A stretch of DNA of 50,079 bases, from the NCBI GenBank assembly GCA_026398595.1, contig JAPLSO010000043.1, positions 1-50,079 of the forward strand, read 5' to 3'. This DNA comes from Spirochaetota bacterium (GTDB lineage: Bacteria > Spirochaetota > Spirochaetia > Treponematales > Rectinemataceae). Made by a program: the position numbers and the translations under genes. The first letter of the stretch is position 1, and the number at the start of each line of letters is the position of its first letter. This document shows positions 25,777 through 35,310 of the stretch, in pieces. The notes below the pieces were generated by a model. That model did not search any database and had not been told where the DNA came from. It saw only the letters and a program-made list of their open reading frames with translations.

Positions 25777-26991
25777 ATGGCATCCAGTTTCAGCGATCCC
25801 GCTTTCAATCCCAAAGGAGCCATGGACTTAAGGCTCCAGACCGTTCCTTTCTCAGGCATCCGGAAGGTATTCGACAAGGTCAAGGAACTCGAGTCATCAG
25901 GCCGCGACGTGATTCACTGGCAGATTGGACGTCCCGATTTTGATACTCCGGCCCATATCAAGCAGGCGGCCGTCGACGCACTGCAGCGTGGCGAAGTCCA
26001 TTACGCGCCGAATCTCGGCACGCCGGAACTCCGGCGCGCGATAGGGGCGCGTACCACGCTCGATACCGGTATCGTCGTGAATGGCGAAAAACAGGCGGTC
26101 GTCATGGCCAGAGCCAACGAAGGCATCATGGTTTCGATGCTGGCTTTCATCGACCCCGGCGACGAAGTGATCGTAGCCAATCCCAACTGGCATCACTACA
26201 AATCCTGCGTCTTTCTGGCGGGAGGAGTCCCTGTGGAAGTGGAGGCAACCGAAGCCAACGGATTTTCACTTGATCCCGCCGATGTAGAGCGGAAAATCAC
26301 GAGCCGAACGAAGATGATCTGCATCACTTCGCCCGGCAACCCTACAGGTTGTATCCAAAGCAAGGAAAGCCTCGAAGCGCTTGCCAAGATTGCCATACGA
26401 CACAATCTTATTGTTCTTTCCGATGAAATCTACGCGCGCATCTATTACGGCAATGGCCCTGTCGCGCCGAGTATCTACTCCGTTCCAGGCATGGCGGAGC
26501 GGACCATCATAATCAATGGCTTTTCCAAGACATACGCCATGGACGGCTGGAGGCTGGGCTGGACGGTCGCGTCGGAACAGGTCACCAGGGCTCTTTTCAA
26601 GGTGAGGCAATACACGACCGTCTGCGTTAACACCTTCATCCAGCATGGGGCTGCCGTGGCCCTGACCGCGGACCAGTCGTGCGTGGATGAAATGGTCGGA
26701 GAGTTCGCGAAACGCAGAACGATCATGCTCAATGGCTTGCGCGCCATTAGGGGCTTGAGCGTCGCCGAACCGCTGGGAGCCTTCTACCTCTTTCCCAATA
26801 TCAAATTGTTCGGAAAGAGCTCGTCCGAACTGGCCGACTACCTGCTCAACGAGCATGGCATCGCCACGGTCTCGGGAAGTGTTTTCGGCGACACCGGCGA
26901 AGGCTATCTCAGGATCGCCTATTCCTGCTCCGCGCCTGAGTGCGAACGAGGAGTAGTGAAGCTTGCCGCTGCGTTCGAAGCGATACGTTGA
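25777..26991 (+). CDS. Class I/II pyridoxal-phosphate aminotransferase
   Basis: A 404-residue fold-type I aminotransferase of the aspartate aminotransferase group. Seen: HWQIGRPDFDTP near the N-terminus, SPGNPTGC, SDEIYARI, the PLP lysine in NGFSKTYAMDGWRLGW, and a C-terminal YLRIAYSC containing the carboxylate-binding Arg. AGGAGG is centred about ten bases before the ATG. It lies in a row with the broken ThDP enzyme and asd, suggesting amino-acid or keto-acid metabolism linked to aspartate semialdehyde. The amino donor and acceptor are not predictable. Confidence 0.88.
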   Translation: MASSFSDPAFNPKGAMDLRLQTVPFSGIRKVFDKVKELESSGRDVIHWQIGRPDFDTPAHIKQAAVDALQRGEVHYAPNLGTPELRRAIGARTTLDTGIVVNGEKQAVVMARANEGIMVSMLAFIDPGDEVIVANPNWHHYKSCVFLAGGVPVEVEATEANGFSLDPADVERKITSRTKMICITSPGNPTGCIQSKESLEALAKIAIRHNLIVLSDEIYARIYYGNGPVAPSIYSVPGMAERTIIINGFSKTYAMDGWRLGWTVASEQVTRALFKVRQYTTVCVNTFIQHGAAVALTADQSCVDEMVGEFAKRRTIMLNGLRAIRGLSVAEPLGAFYLFPNIKLFGKSSSELADYLLNEHGIATVSGSVFGDTGEGYLRIAYSCSAPECERGVVKLAAAFEAIR

Positions 26992-27034
26992 GCCGGAACC
27001 CCTCGGCAAATTTGAATCAAGAAAGGAGAAGGGC

Positions 27035-28057
27035 ATGAAAAAATTCCGTGTCGCGGTTGTCGGTGCCATGGGCGCCGTGGGCCGGGAGATGCTCAAAACG
27101 CTTGAACAGCGGGGATTCCCCGTTTCGGAGATCCGTCCTCTCGACATCGAGGCGAACGCCGGCAAGAAAGTACTCTACAAAGGCCAGGAAGTGACAGTCG
27201 GAGTCGCGGCCAAGGGCGCTTTCACCGATGTCGATATCGCACTCTTCTCGGCCGGAGCCGATGCGAGCCTCGTTCTCGCTCCGATAGCCGCTTCCGAAGG
27301 CGCTGTCGTGATCGACAATTCCTCCCAGTGGCGAATGGACCCCGCTGTCCCCCTTGTCGTACCCGAGGTAAATCCCGACGCCCTCGATAGTCATCACGGC
27401 ATCATCGCCAACCCCAATTGCTCCATCATACAGATGGTTGTAGCCGTAAAACCGATCCATGATGCCTACAAGATCAAGCGAATCGTTGTTGCGACCTACC
27501 AGGCTGTCTCCGGCACCGGCGGCGCGGCCATGGCCGAACTGACCGCCCAGGCCGGCCAGTTCGTCAGGGGCGAAAAAATCATATCGAAGGTGTATCCCCG
27601 GCAGATCCTCTTCAATGCATTGCCCCATATCGATGTCTTCCTGGATAACGGCTATACCAAGGAAGAGATGAAGATGGTGAACGAGACCAAGAAAATTCTC
27701 GACCCTGCTATAAGTGTCTCACCGACAGCCGTGCGCATCGCCGTCTTCAGGGGGCACTCTGAAGCGGTGAATATTGAAACCGAGCAGCCCTTCAACCTCG
27801 CGGATGTCAGGAAGCTGCTCGAAAAGGCACCCGGCGTCGAAGTGATGGACGATCCCGCCAACCTTGTCTACCCGACGACTCTGGATGCTGATGGCAAAGA
27901 TGCCGTATATGTGGGAAGGCTGAGGAAAGATCCTACTGTTCCCAATGGACTCAATATGTGGGTCGTCGGAGACAACCTGAGAAAAGGCGCTGCCTTGAAC
28001 GCGGTGCAGATCGCCGAAGTCCTCGTCGCGAAAGGATTCAAACCAAAGGCGCGGTAA
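27035..28057 (+). CDS. asd: Aspartate-semialdehyde dehydrogenase
   Basis: A 340-residue enzyme converting aspartyl phosphate and NADPH to aspartate semialdehyde, in the lysine, methionine and threonine route. Seen: VAVVGAMGAVGREM cofactor loop, SAGADAS, the catalytic cysteine in IIANPNCSIIQMV, YQAVSGTGG, and the active-site His in AVFRGHSEAVNIE. AAGGAG (27023-27028) supports the ATG at 27035. Length is normal. It may be the housekeeping asd or a catabolic paralogue working with the aminotransferase just upstream. A good terminator follows at 28084-28115. Confidence 0.92.
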   Translation: MKKFRVAVVGAMGAVGREMLKTLEQRGFPVSEIRPLDIEANAGKKVLYKGQEVTVGVAAKGAFTDVDIALFSAGADASLVLAPIAASEGAVVIDNSSQWRMDPAVPLVVPEVNPDALDSHHGIIANPNCSIIQMVVAVKPIHDAYKIKRIVVATYQAVSGTGGAAMAELTAQAGQFVRGEKIISKVYPRQILFNALPHIDVFLDNGYTKEEMKMVNETKKILDPAISVSPTAVRIAVFRGHSEAVNIETEQPFNLADVRKLLEKAPGVEVMDDPANLVYPTTLDADGKDAVYVGRLRKDPTVPNGLNMWVVGDNLRKGAALNAVQIAEVLVAKGFKPKAR

Positions 28058-28083
28058 AAGGGCAGACAGAAATTCGTTCCAGG

Positions 28084-28115
28084 GAGGGGATACCTGTTTG
28101 GCTATTCCCTCTTTT
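28084..28115 (+). terminator. Rho-independent terminator after asd
   Basis: GAGGGGATA (28084-28092) pairs with TATTCCCTC (28103-28111), one wobble, 10-base loop, followed by TTTT. It lies between the convergent asd and alcohol dehydrogenase genes. Confidence 0.7.
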
Positions 28116-28206
28116 CAAGCATTAAGTTCCTCTCTGAAAGCATATCGCGATAAGAGGGATTTCATCTCCAGCGGGGCCCCAATCCTTATATGTCGTGTAC
28201 TCTGGA

Positions 28207-29241
28207 TCATCCAAGGTCGATAAGGTATTTATACGATTCGTGACTGTTGAGACGTTCATATGCGGATGAGATATCGCAAAGCGGTACAGGGTGCTCCTCG
28301 TCGTACCAGTCTGAGGCACAGAGCCTTTTTTCGGAAATCCGTAATAGCACTTCGTCATGTGTTTCGGGCTCATCGTAGCCGTCGCAGTAGACTTTAAACG
28401 AACGTTTCGCCAAAAACGGGTTTATGCCGTAATCGACACGCGAGTTCCAGCCGTACACTGCAACGGTCCCGTCTTCCTTTAGGAGCGGCAGCGCCGCATT
28501 GACGTTGGTCGCGTAACCGACTGCATCAATAATCGTGTCGATGCCACATGGAAACACTTTTAACAATTGCGCGCTAATATCGTCGCTTTTATAGTCTATC
28601 GAAAGTCTTGCGCCGAGCCTGGCGGCATCATTTCCGCGTTTTCTGTTTCCAAGCATGACCACTTCGGCATTTGCGTAGACGCAGTGGCAGATAAAAGCAA
28701 GCGCATTCGCGCCGGAGCCTGCAATCAGTATCTTGTCGCCAGGCTTCACGCCGACGCGGTTCGCATAGCTTAGCGTCTCGCGCCAGGTAATCATCATGGG
28801 AGCATCCTTTTCGGAGACGGAATCAGGAATTACCTTTTGGACACGAGCTTTTTCCCATTTTTCACGGGGGATTCCATCACGCTCCATTGCCTGCCAGTCT
28901 GTCGCAATTCCATATTGGGCGAATCCACCCCAACATATGCCGAGACCGATCTCCGGCATTGGAGGCGCACCGACACGGGAAATCAAATCACCTTTTTTAA
29001 AGAAGTTTACCTTGGTGCCCATTTCACAAATACGTCCAACGCTTTCATGACCTAAAATCGAGGGGTATACAAGTGGATTTTGATGCTGCTTTCGCAGTAT
29101 CCGAAGGTCAGTCCCCGCACAGGTTGAGCCATAACATAATTTGACAAGAGCTTGATATTCGTTGTATTCGGGCAACGGTATTTCGCGTATTTCAAGCCTG
29201 CCATCTTCGTTTACGACTGCCGCTTTCATGGTATCCATCAT
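28207..29241 (-). CDS. Zinc-type (MDR) alcohol/polyol dehydrogenase
   Basis: A 344-residue medium-chain dehydrogenase. Seen: catalytic zinc residues in STCAGTDLRI and LGHESVG, and the Rossmann part KPGDKILIAGSGANALAF. The four-cysteine structural zinc lobe of liver-type enzymes is absent; a GICWGGFAQYG segment follows instead. It probably oxidises a polyol or hydroxy acid to feed the adjacent operon. The first ATG (29241) is listed; the ATG at 29229 is equally possible because neither has a clear ribosome binding site. It is divergent from the DapA-like operon. Confidence 0.82.
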   Translation of the reverse strand: MMDTMKAAVVNEDGRLEIREIPLPEYNEYQALVKLCYGSTCAGTDLRILRKQHQNPLVYPSILGHESVGRICEMGTKVNFFKKGDLISRVGAPPMPEIGLGICWGGFAQYGIATDWQAMERDGIPREKWEKARVQKVIPDSVSEKDAPMMITWRETLSYANRVGVKPGDKILIAGSGANALAFICHCVYANAEVVMLGNRKRGNDAARLGARLSIDYKSDDISAQLLKVFPCGIDTIIDAVGYATNVNAALPLLKEDGTVAVYGWNSRVDYGINPFLAKRSFKVYCDGYDEPETHDEVLLRISEKRLCASDWYDEEHPVPLCDISSAYERLNSHESYKYLIDLG

Positions 29242-29626
29242 ATGGTATTTACAAAAACAATCATATTGGAGAATGCATGCTCTTCCTCATGTGAAACCAC
29301 AAGATCAATAAAGCCCAACTTTTGCAATATATGATCTCCTATATATAATATCCATCAACAGGCTACCAAGTGATATGAAAATGGACTTCGGTTTGCTCGT
29401 CCCGGATATTGTATGGTGAAAGACATCAGACAAGTATACATGAAAGATGTGATAAATCACCTAGCGCTTTATCTGCCGAATTCTCCCTGCAAATTATTAT
29501 ATATAGTATTTCAAGGTTATTTGTGGTTTTTTGCCAAGTAATGTGCATTGGTATTTTTCGATTTATTATTGACAGTAATGAAAACATGTCAGACAATACT
29601 GAGAAAACTCTCAAGGAAGGACTTTT
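29242..29626. other. Divergent intergenic region, 385 bp
   Basis: AT-rich, no credible gene. It contains the promoter and operator described at 29569-29597, and an earlier copy of the TCAGACAA word at 29426-29433 that could be a second regulator site for either direction. Confidence 0.5.
29569..29597 (+). promoter_or_regulatory. Promoter and FadR-type operator of the DapA-like/Liv operon
   Basis: TTGACA (29569-29574), 17 bases, GACAAT (29592-29597). The palindrome TGT-CAG-ACA (29587-29595) overlaps the -10 box and has the TGT-N3-ACA form common for FadR-subgroup GntR regulators; one is encoded at the end of this operon (36341). AAGGAAGGA precedes the first gene. Confidence 0.55.
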
Positions 29627-30547
29627 ATGAATACTTCAAATAAAGGCTTTGGCCGAATCTCTGTTCCTCTTGTAACTCCATTCTACCGGAATGAAAATGT
29701 CAATTATGAGGTTTATGGGCAGCTCATCGACTATGTCATCAGGGAAGACATGGCGGACTCTGTCATCTCTACGGGAACCACTGGCGAAGCATCAGCGCTT
29801 ATGTTCGATGAGCGCGTCAAGCTGTTCGAGACGGCGAAGAAAGCGGTTAATGGCCGTTGCAAACTCGTATGCGGGACCGGATGCGCTTCCACCCACGAGA
29901 CGATACTCCTTACAAACGAAGCTATAAAGGCAGGCGCCGATTATTGCCTTATCGTCGCACCATTTTATTGCAAGCCCGATCAGGAAGGCATCTATAACCA
30001 TTACTCGCGTATTGCAGACGCGACAGGCGCCCAAATCATGCTTTACAACATCCCTATATTTACGGGGATCAACATCGATCCCGAAACCTGCGCGCGTCTC
30101 GCGAAACATCCTTGTATTGTCGGTATCAAAGACGAAGCGGGGCTTAATCCTAACCAGGTTCTTGATTACAGGCTTGCGACGAAGGATATAAAACCCGATT
30201 TCATAATATTCAATGGTGACGATGTAATGCTTCTTCCCACTATCATTCAGGGGGCTCAGGGCATTATAAGCGGCTCGGCCCATGTACTTGGGAATGTTAT
30301 AAACAAGGTGTTCGATGCCTACGAGCAAGGCAAGAACGATGTCGCACTCGAGAACTTCACCATTTTGTACAAGTTTTGCCGTACATGGGCGAAGTTTGGG
30401 CGCATACATCCGAATCCTGTACTTCGTCCGGCGATTGAGATGAAAACCGGCCTGAATATCGGCCCGGCCCGCGGCCCACTTGCGCCCATCCGTCCTGAGG
30501 AAAAGGTATTTCTTGAAAAGACAATGAAGGAACTCGGTTTGCTTTAG
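29627..30547 (+). CDS. DapA/NAL-family aldolase-type lyase (first copy)
   Basis: A 306-residue class I aldolase of the dihydrodipicolinate synthase/N-acetylneuraminate lyase family. Seen: STGTTGEASAL, Tyr140 in LYNIPIFTG and the Schiff-base Lys168 in VGIKDEAG. Family members cleave or form 2-keto-3-deoxy acids. It leads an operon with a Liv-type importer and a second DapA homologue, so a catabolic role on an imported compound is more likely than lysine synthesis. Its partner at 35311 shares little beyond the family motifs. Confidence 0.85.
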   Translation: MNTSNKGFGRISVPLVTPFYRNENVNYEVYGQLIDYVIREDMADSVISTGTTGEASALMFDERVKLFETAKKAVNGRCKLVCGTGCASTHETILLTNEAIKAGADYCLIVAPFYCKPDQEGIYNHYSRIADATGAQIMLYNIPIFTGINIDPETCARLAKHPCIVGIKDEAGLNPNQVLDYRLATKDIKPDFIIFNGDDVMLLPTIIQGAQGIISGSAHVLGNVINKVFDAYEQGKNDVALENFTILYKFCRTWAKFGRIHPNPVLRPAIEMKTGLNIGPARGPLAPIRPEEKVFLEKTMKELGLL

Positions 30548-30594
30548 TTCCCATTGTACGATAGAAAAGGCATTTTTTCCAAGGAGGAGAGATT

Positions 30595-31779
30595 ATGAAG
30601 AAGCTGATGGTCCTTTTTCTCGCATGCCTCATGGTATTGTCCGTTGGGGCGGCAAACAAGGATGTCGTTCTTGGTCTGTCGATTCCTGTAACCGGCGCCC
30701 AGGCGGCCGGCGGACAGCAGGCTCTTTATGGCACGACAATCGCGGTCAACGAAGTCAACAACGCGGGCGGTCTGAAGCTTTCCGACGGCTTTCACAAGGT
30801 CAAGATCGTCTATGAAGACGACAAGGGCGACGCCACTCTCTGTGATACGACCGTGAGAAGACTCGTCTCGAACGGCGCTGTCGCCATTCTTGGGCCATAT
30901 TTCTCCGGCCAGACGATCGCTCTTGACGCGACGATGCGGGAACTTAAGGTACCGCTCGTGAATTCAGCGACATCCATAAAGATACCCTTGCTCCAGAATC
31001 CATGGATCTGGAGATGCCGCTGCGACGATGGCATCAACGTCCTCATTCTCGGCAAGGCAGTCATGACCGATTACAAAGCAAAGTTCGGAAGCCTTGCCGG
31101 CCTCAAGGTCGGGATCCTGTGTGCCAACGACGAGACGGGTACGTCTGCGGCCGCAAGCTACAAGACGTATTTCGACAAGAACAACGTGAAGTACTACTAC
31201 GATACGCATAACAAGGATGAATCGGATCTGACGGCATATGTGCAGAAGGCCCTAGCTGCCGGCTGCAACGCCTGGGTTTCCTCGACACACGACATCGCTG
31301 CCGCCGCCCTCGCGAAGGCTATGTATCAGCTTGGACTCCGTGACCAGATCATCTACATGAATCCGATTCTCGCCCAAGTTCAGGTGCTCAACCTCATGCA
31401 GCCGGAGTGGGTAGAAGGTTGGGGCTGTGTTACCGATTACGCCTACAACGACAAACGTCCCCTTTCCGCCGCGTTCTCGAAGATGTGGGATGCTGCTTAC
31501 GGTAAAAACCCTGTTCCCGACGTCCAGGCTGCTCTCTATTACAGCCATGCCAACATCGTTATGCACGCGATCAAAGAGGCCGATTCGCTGGATTCCTCGA
31601 AGATCCGTGACGCGATCGCGAAGATCAATGGATTTAAGACGGTCGTGGGAATGGCCTATGCGGACAAGTACACCAACCTCATCTATGAGATCTCCGTCGC
31701 GAAGGTTCACAATCTGGTGCCGACCATCACCTCAAGCATCTCGATGGCGGATGATCTCGGCTTCGAAGTGAAGAAGTAA
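30595..31779 (+). CDS. Liv-type ABC transporter substrate-binding protein
   Basis: A 394-residue periplasmic protein. Signal peptide of about 20 residues (MKKLMVLFLACL, likely cut near VGA-AN; no lipobox). The mature protein is the Leu/Ile/Val-binding type (VLGLSIPVTGAQAAGGQQ, YEDDKGDATLCDTTVRRL, LGPYFSGQT). GGAGGAGAG precedes the ATG. It supplies the LivHMGF-type importer encoded downstream. The ligand could be an amino acid or a carboxylate; the DapA-like genes suggest a hydroxy or keto acid derivative. Confidence 0.9.
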   Translation: MKKLMVLFLACLMVLSVGAANKDVVLGLSIPVTGAQAAGGQQALYGTTIAVNEVNNAGGLKLSDGFHKVKIVYEDDKGDATLCDTTVRRLVSNGAVAILGPYFSGQTIALDATMRELKVPLVNSATSIKIPLLQNPWIWRCRCDDGINVLILGKAVMTDYKAKFGSLAGLKVGILCANDETGTSAAASYKTYFDKNNVKYYYDTHNKDESDLTAYVQKALAAGCNAWVSSTHDIAAAALAKAMYQLGLRDQIIYMNPILAQVQVLNLMQPEWVEGWGCVTDYAYNDKRPLSAAFSKMWDAAYGKNPVPDVQAALYYSHANIVMHAIKEADSLDSSKIRDAIAKINGFKTVVGMAYADKYTNLIYEISVAKVHNLVPTITSSISMADDLGFEVKK

Positions 31780-31805
31780 ATATCGACAGTTTTAATCTGC
31801 TGTGT

Positions 31806-31843
31806 ACATCATCGTCCGTTCCGCGGACGATGATGTGCTTTTT
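31806..31843 (+). terminator. Strong hairpin between binding protein and permease genes
   Basis: A perfect 13-bp stem (31806-31818 with 31824-31836), 5-base loop, then GCTTTTT. It is a full rho-independent terminator in form, yet inside the transporter operon. It likely trims most transcripts after the binding protein and lets some continue. Confidence 0.8.
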
Positions 31844-31870
31844 CAAACACCGCGGAAAGGATGACGCGCT

Positions 31871-32755
31871 TTGGGAAATCTTTCCAATATAAACTTCATG
31901 CAGTTCGTCGTGACGGGCATCGCAATAGGCTTCATCTATGCGCTTATTTCAACAGAATATACGCTTATCTTCAATGCGACCGGTCTTGTCAATTTTGCCC
32001 ACGAAAGTTTCATCGTTCTCGGCGCCTACTTGTTCGGGGGCACATTCGTCAAGATTCTTGGTTTGCCCTTCTGGCTTGCCATTATTCTCACGCTTCTTTC
32101 GATGGCGGTCTTTGGCGTCATTGTCTCGACGATTGTTCTCAACCCTCTTCGCAATCTGCAATTTATAACGTATGCAATGTTCGGCACGATGATGTTAAGC
32201 CGCATCGTCATAGAAGGGTCGCGCCTCATGTGGGGACCGATACCGTTTGCAGTCCAGGGTTTTCTTCGCGACAGCATAAAAATAGGATCGACCTTCGTTT
32301 TTGCTTCGCATGTCTACGTTATAATTGTATCCATCACCATCGTCATAGGACTTCAGGTTTTCTTCAAGACGACAAAAATAGGCAAGGCGATGATCTGCGT
32401 TTCACAGAATAAGGATGCCGCCGCGCTCATGGGTATTAATGTCACCCGGAGCATAAACACGACTGTCGCTATATCCGCGATACTATGCGGTATTATAGGA
32501 ATACTTGCCACGCCCCTTTTCAACATCAGCACGGGGATGGTCGCGTCTGCGGCGCTCAAGGGTTTCTGCGCTGGCGTCATCGGCGGCTTTGGAAGCTATC
32601 CCGGTGCTATCATTGGAGGAATCCTGATCGGTCTGCTCGAGCAGTTCGGAACGCTGTTTTTCCCGACGGCCTACAAGGATGTCGTCGCGTTCGGCGTCAT
32701 GATCATTTTCCTGCTCGTGAGGCCAAGCGGAATAATAAAGGCTAAGAAAGCGTAA
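31871..32755 (+). CDS. livH: Liv-type ABC permease LivH
   Basis: A 294-residue inner-membrane permease with about eight hydrophobic segments. Seen: FVVTGIAIGFIYALIS at the N-terminus and the cytoplasmic loop CAGVIGGFGSYPGAIIGG near the C-terminus, diagnostic of the LivH class. The start is TTG (31871), placed nine bases after AAGGA (31857-31861); the next in-frame ATG (31898) would cut into the first membrane segment. It pairs with the LivM gene downstream. Confidence 0.9.
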   Translation: MGNLSNINFMQFVVTGIAIGFIYALISTEYTLIFNATGLVNFAHESFIVLGAYLFGGTFVKILGLPFWLAIILTLLSMAVFGVIVSTIVLNPLRNLQFITYAMFGTMMLSRIVIEGSRLMWGPIPFAVQGFLRDSIKIGSTFVFASHVYVIIVSITIVIGLQVFFKTTKIGKAMICVSQNKDAAALMGINVTRSINTTVAISAILCGIIGILATPLFNISTGMVASAALKGFCAGVIGGFGSYPGAIIGGILIGLLEQFGTLFFPTAYKDVVAFGVMIIFLLVRPSGIIKAKKA

Positions 32756-32796
32756 GCGGCTGGAAGACCCTCTGCAGTAAGAAGGAAATATTGATC

Positions 32797-33774
32797 ATGA
32801 GCAAGAAAATAACGCTGCAGATAGTCGCCTGGTTGGCGGTATTGGCAGCGATACTGATATCCTTCAGATCCACGAATTCATACGTCCAGAGCATCATGTG
32901 CATGCTGATGTACAACATTGTCCTCGTTCTCGGGCTCAATTTCATCACGGGCCTTACCGGCCAAATGAATCTCGCCACCATAGGCATGCTGGCGCTTGGC
33001 GCCTATACCTACGGTATTCTTACCGGAAGCGCAGGATGGAATTCTTGGGTCGCGCTTTTTGCCATGTTTGCGGTGGGGTTTGCGGTGGGGAAAGTACTTG
33101 GCTACCCAAGTCTGCGCCTCAAGGGATTTTACCTTTCGCTGACGACCATAGGTTTCGGAGAAATAGTACGGCTTCTTGCGATGAATATGGAGTCCCTTAC
33201 CGGCGGCACGATGGGATTCAAAAATATTAAACGGCTTGAGACTTTTTTTTACCACCCACAGAATAAAAGCGACTATTTTTATTTATTGCTCGTCTTTACG
33301 GTAATTGCCATAATCCTCGCCAACCGAATTGTCAATTCAAAATGGGGACGCGCCTACAAGGCAATTCGGGACAATTCGGAAGCTGCAGAAGCAAGCGGCA
33401 TAGACATAAGCAAGCTGAAAATACAGGCCTTCACGCTTGCTGCGATATTCGCGGCAATCGGCGGCGCGATGTATGCCGGCTACAATCGATATCTGAATCC
33501 AAGCGGATTCACGCTCGAATATTCACAGAATTACATAGCAATGCTCATGATAGGCGGCATCGGGACAGTTCCGGGCTGCATAATCGGCGCGATCATCGTG
33601 ACTGTACTGCCCGAATTGCTGCGCGGCTTTGCGAATTATTATTGGATCCTGTTCTGTACAGTATGCATCGTCATGGCAATTCTCGTTCCGGAAGGATTGT
33701 GGCCGCTGATAAGGAAGCTCTTCATCCGTCTGAAAATGGCTCTCCACAAGCGGGAGCCTAAGGCGGTTGAGTAG
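32797..33774 (+). CDS. livM: Liv-type ABC permease LivM
   Basis: A 325-residue inner-membrane permease. Seen: LVLGLNFITGLTGQMNLATIGMLALGAYT and the EAA-like loop MLMIGGIGTVPGCIIGA, typical of LivM. ATG 32797 follows GAAGGA with ten bases. Its stop TAG is directly followed by the ATG of the LivG gene. Confidence 0.9.
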   Translation: MSKKITLQIVAWLAVLAAILISFRSTNSYVQSIMCMLMYNIVLVLGLNFITGLTGQMNLATIGMLALGAYTYGILTGSAGWNSWVALFAMFAVGFAVGKVLGYPSLRLKGFYLSLTTIGFGEIVRLLAMNMESLTGGTMGFKNIKRLETFFYHPQNKSDYFYLLLVFTVIAIILANRIVNSKWGRAYKAIRDNSEAAEASGIDISKLKIQAFTLAAIFAAIGGAMYAGYNRYLNPSGFTLEYSQNYIAMLMIGGIGTVPGCIIGAIIVTVLPELLRGFANYYWILFCTVCIVMAILVPEGLWPLIRKLFIRLKMALHKREPKAVE

Positions 33775-34548
33775 ATGCCCGCAATCCTGAGATTGGAGAA
33801 TGTGACCAAGCAATTTGGCGGACTTACGGCCATCAACAATCTGTCAATGTCGATCGAGTCCGGAACGATACATGCACTCATAGGTCCGAACGGCGCCGGC
33901 AAGACCACGGCGACAAATATAATCGAGGGCGTCTACCCGCTGACGAGCGGAAAGGTCTATTTCCGGGAATCCGATATAACGGGGATGCCGACACACGAGA
34001 TCGCCCGCCATGGGTTGGGAAGGACATTTCAGAACATCAAACTCTACAATACGATGACCACACTGGAAAACATCATGGTCGGCGGTCACCAGCTTGCCAA
34101 ACTCGGGCTTTTACCAAGTCTTGTGCGCATGCGGGAGTTCAACAGAGAAGAAAAAATGCTTGAGGAAAAAGCGGATTATCTTATCGATTACGTAGGACTT
34201 TCGGGTATCCGGAACGAGTATGTAAAAAACCTTCCATACGGGAATAAAAAAGTCCTCGAGATTGCGAGGGCACTCATGACCGATCCGGAACTCCTGCTTC
34301 TGGACGAGCCCGCTGCGGGTCTCAACCCATCCGAAAGAAGTTCCTTCATAGATCTGTTGAAGCGAATACATGACAACGGAAAGACTCTCTTCCTGATTGA
34401 ACACAACATGGACGTCGTTATGAATATCAGCCAGAAGATAACCGTCATCAACTTCGGGGCCAAGATCGCGGAGGGAACAACGCGAGAAATACAGAATAAT
34501 CCGGACGTCATCAAGGCGTATCTCGGTGTAAGGTACAAGGTTAAATGA
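33775..34548 (+). CDS. livG: Liv-type ABC ATPase LivG
   Basis: A 257-residue ATPase. Seen: Walker A GPNGAGKTTATN, GLGRTFQNIKLYNTMT, Walker B LLLDEPAAGLNPSE, and the switch His in FLIEHNMDVV. The usual signature LSGGQ is replaced by LPYGNKKVLEIARAL, which is normal for LivG-type proteins. Overlaps LivF by ATGATG. Confidence 0.92.
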   Translation: MPAILRLENVTKQFGGLTAINNLSMSIESGTIHALIGPNGAGKTTATNIIEGVYPLTSGKVYFRESDITGMPTHEIARHGLGRTFQNIKLYNTMTTLENIMVGGHQLAKLGLLPSLVRMREFNREEKMLEEKADYLIDYVGLSGIRNEYVKNLPYGNKKVLEIARALMTDPELLLLDEPAAGLNPSERSSFIDLLKRIHDNGKTLFLIEHNMDVVMNISQKITVINFGAKIAEGTTREIQNNPDVIKAYLGVRYKVK

Positions 34549-35276
34549 TGAGTACTGCAAAAGTTATTCTTGCGCTCAAGAACGTCGATGTATTCTATGG
34601 TCAGGTTCAGGCGCTTTTCGGGATTACACTGGATGTGAAGCAAAGCGAGATAGTCTCGATAATCGGTTCGAACGGCGCGGGAAAGACAACGACGATGCGT
34701 TCCATTTCCGGACTTCACGGCGCGCATGGCGGACAGATCATGTTTGAAGGCGAGGACATCACGAAGCAGAAGTCTCACGTGCTCGTGAAAAAAGGGATTA
34801 TATACGTGCCGGAAGGTCGTCTCGTGTTCGCCGACATGTCGGTGCAGGACAACCTGGAAATGGGGGCGTTTTCGAAGGATTATTCGAGAAAGGAGCTTCT
34901 TGCGCATCTTGAGGAGCAATTTGCGTTGTTTCCCCGGCTGAAGGAGCGGCGCCCCCAGCTTGCCGGTTCCCTGTCGGGGGGCGAACAGCAGATGCTTGCT
35001 ATCGCGCGCGGGCTAATGAGCGATCCGAAACTCATCATGTTTGACGAGCCATCGCTCGGGCTTGCTCCCGTCATCGTCGACGAAATGTTCGACACGATTG
35101 TTCGGATCAACAAGGATCGTAGAGTCACGGTTCTGCTTGTCGAGCAGAATGCCTACATGGCGCTTTCTATATCCAATCGTGCCTACGTCCTGGAGAATGG
35201 AGTAATAAAGGCGAGCGGGGAAAGTTCGAACCTTATGGAATCAGATGATATAAGGAAGTCGTATCTGGGCGGATGA
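34545..35276 (+). CDS. livF: Liv-type ABC ATPase LivF
   Basis: A 243-residue ATPase, partner of LivG. Seen: GSNGAGKTTTMRSISGL, VPEGRLVFADMSVQDNLEMGA, signature LSGGEQQMLAIARGL and Walker B IMFDEPSLGLAP, all LivF features. It starts inside the LivG stop and ends 34 bases before the second DapA-like gene. Confidence 0.92.
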   Translation: MMSTAKVILALKNVDVFYGQVQALFGITLDVKQSEIVSIIGSNGAGKTTTMRSISGLHGAHGGQIMFEGEDITKQKSHVLVKKGIIYVPEGRLVFADMSVQDNLEMGAFSKDYSRKELLAHLEEQFALFPRLKERRPQLAGSLSGGEQQMLAIARGLMSDPKLIMFDEPSLGLAPVIVDEMFDTIVRINKDRRVTVLLVEQNAYMALSISNRAYVLENGVIKASGESSNLMESDDIRKSYLGG

Positions 35277-35310
35277 AATCCGCTTGGCAAGGTATAGAGA
35301 GGTTGAGATC

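Noticed and set aside
29409-29630. 73-codon forward frame before the DapA-like gene
   Set aside because: It covers the promoter and operator, lacks a ribosome site and ends inside the next gene's start.
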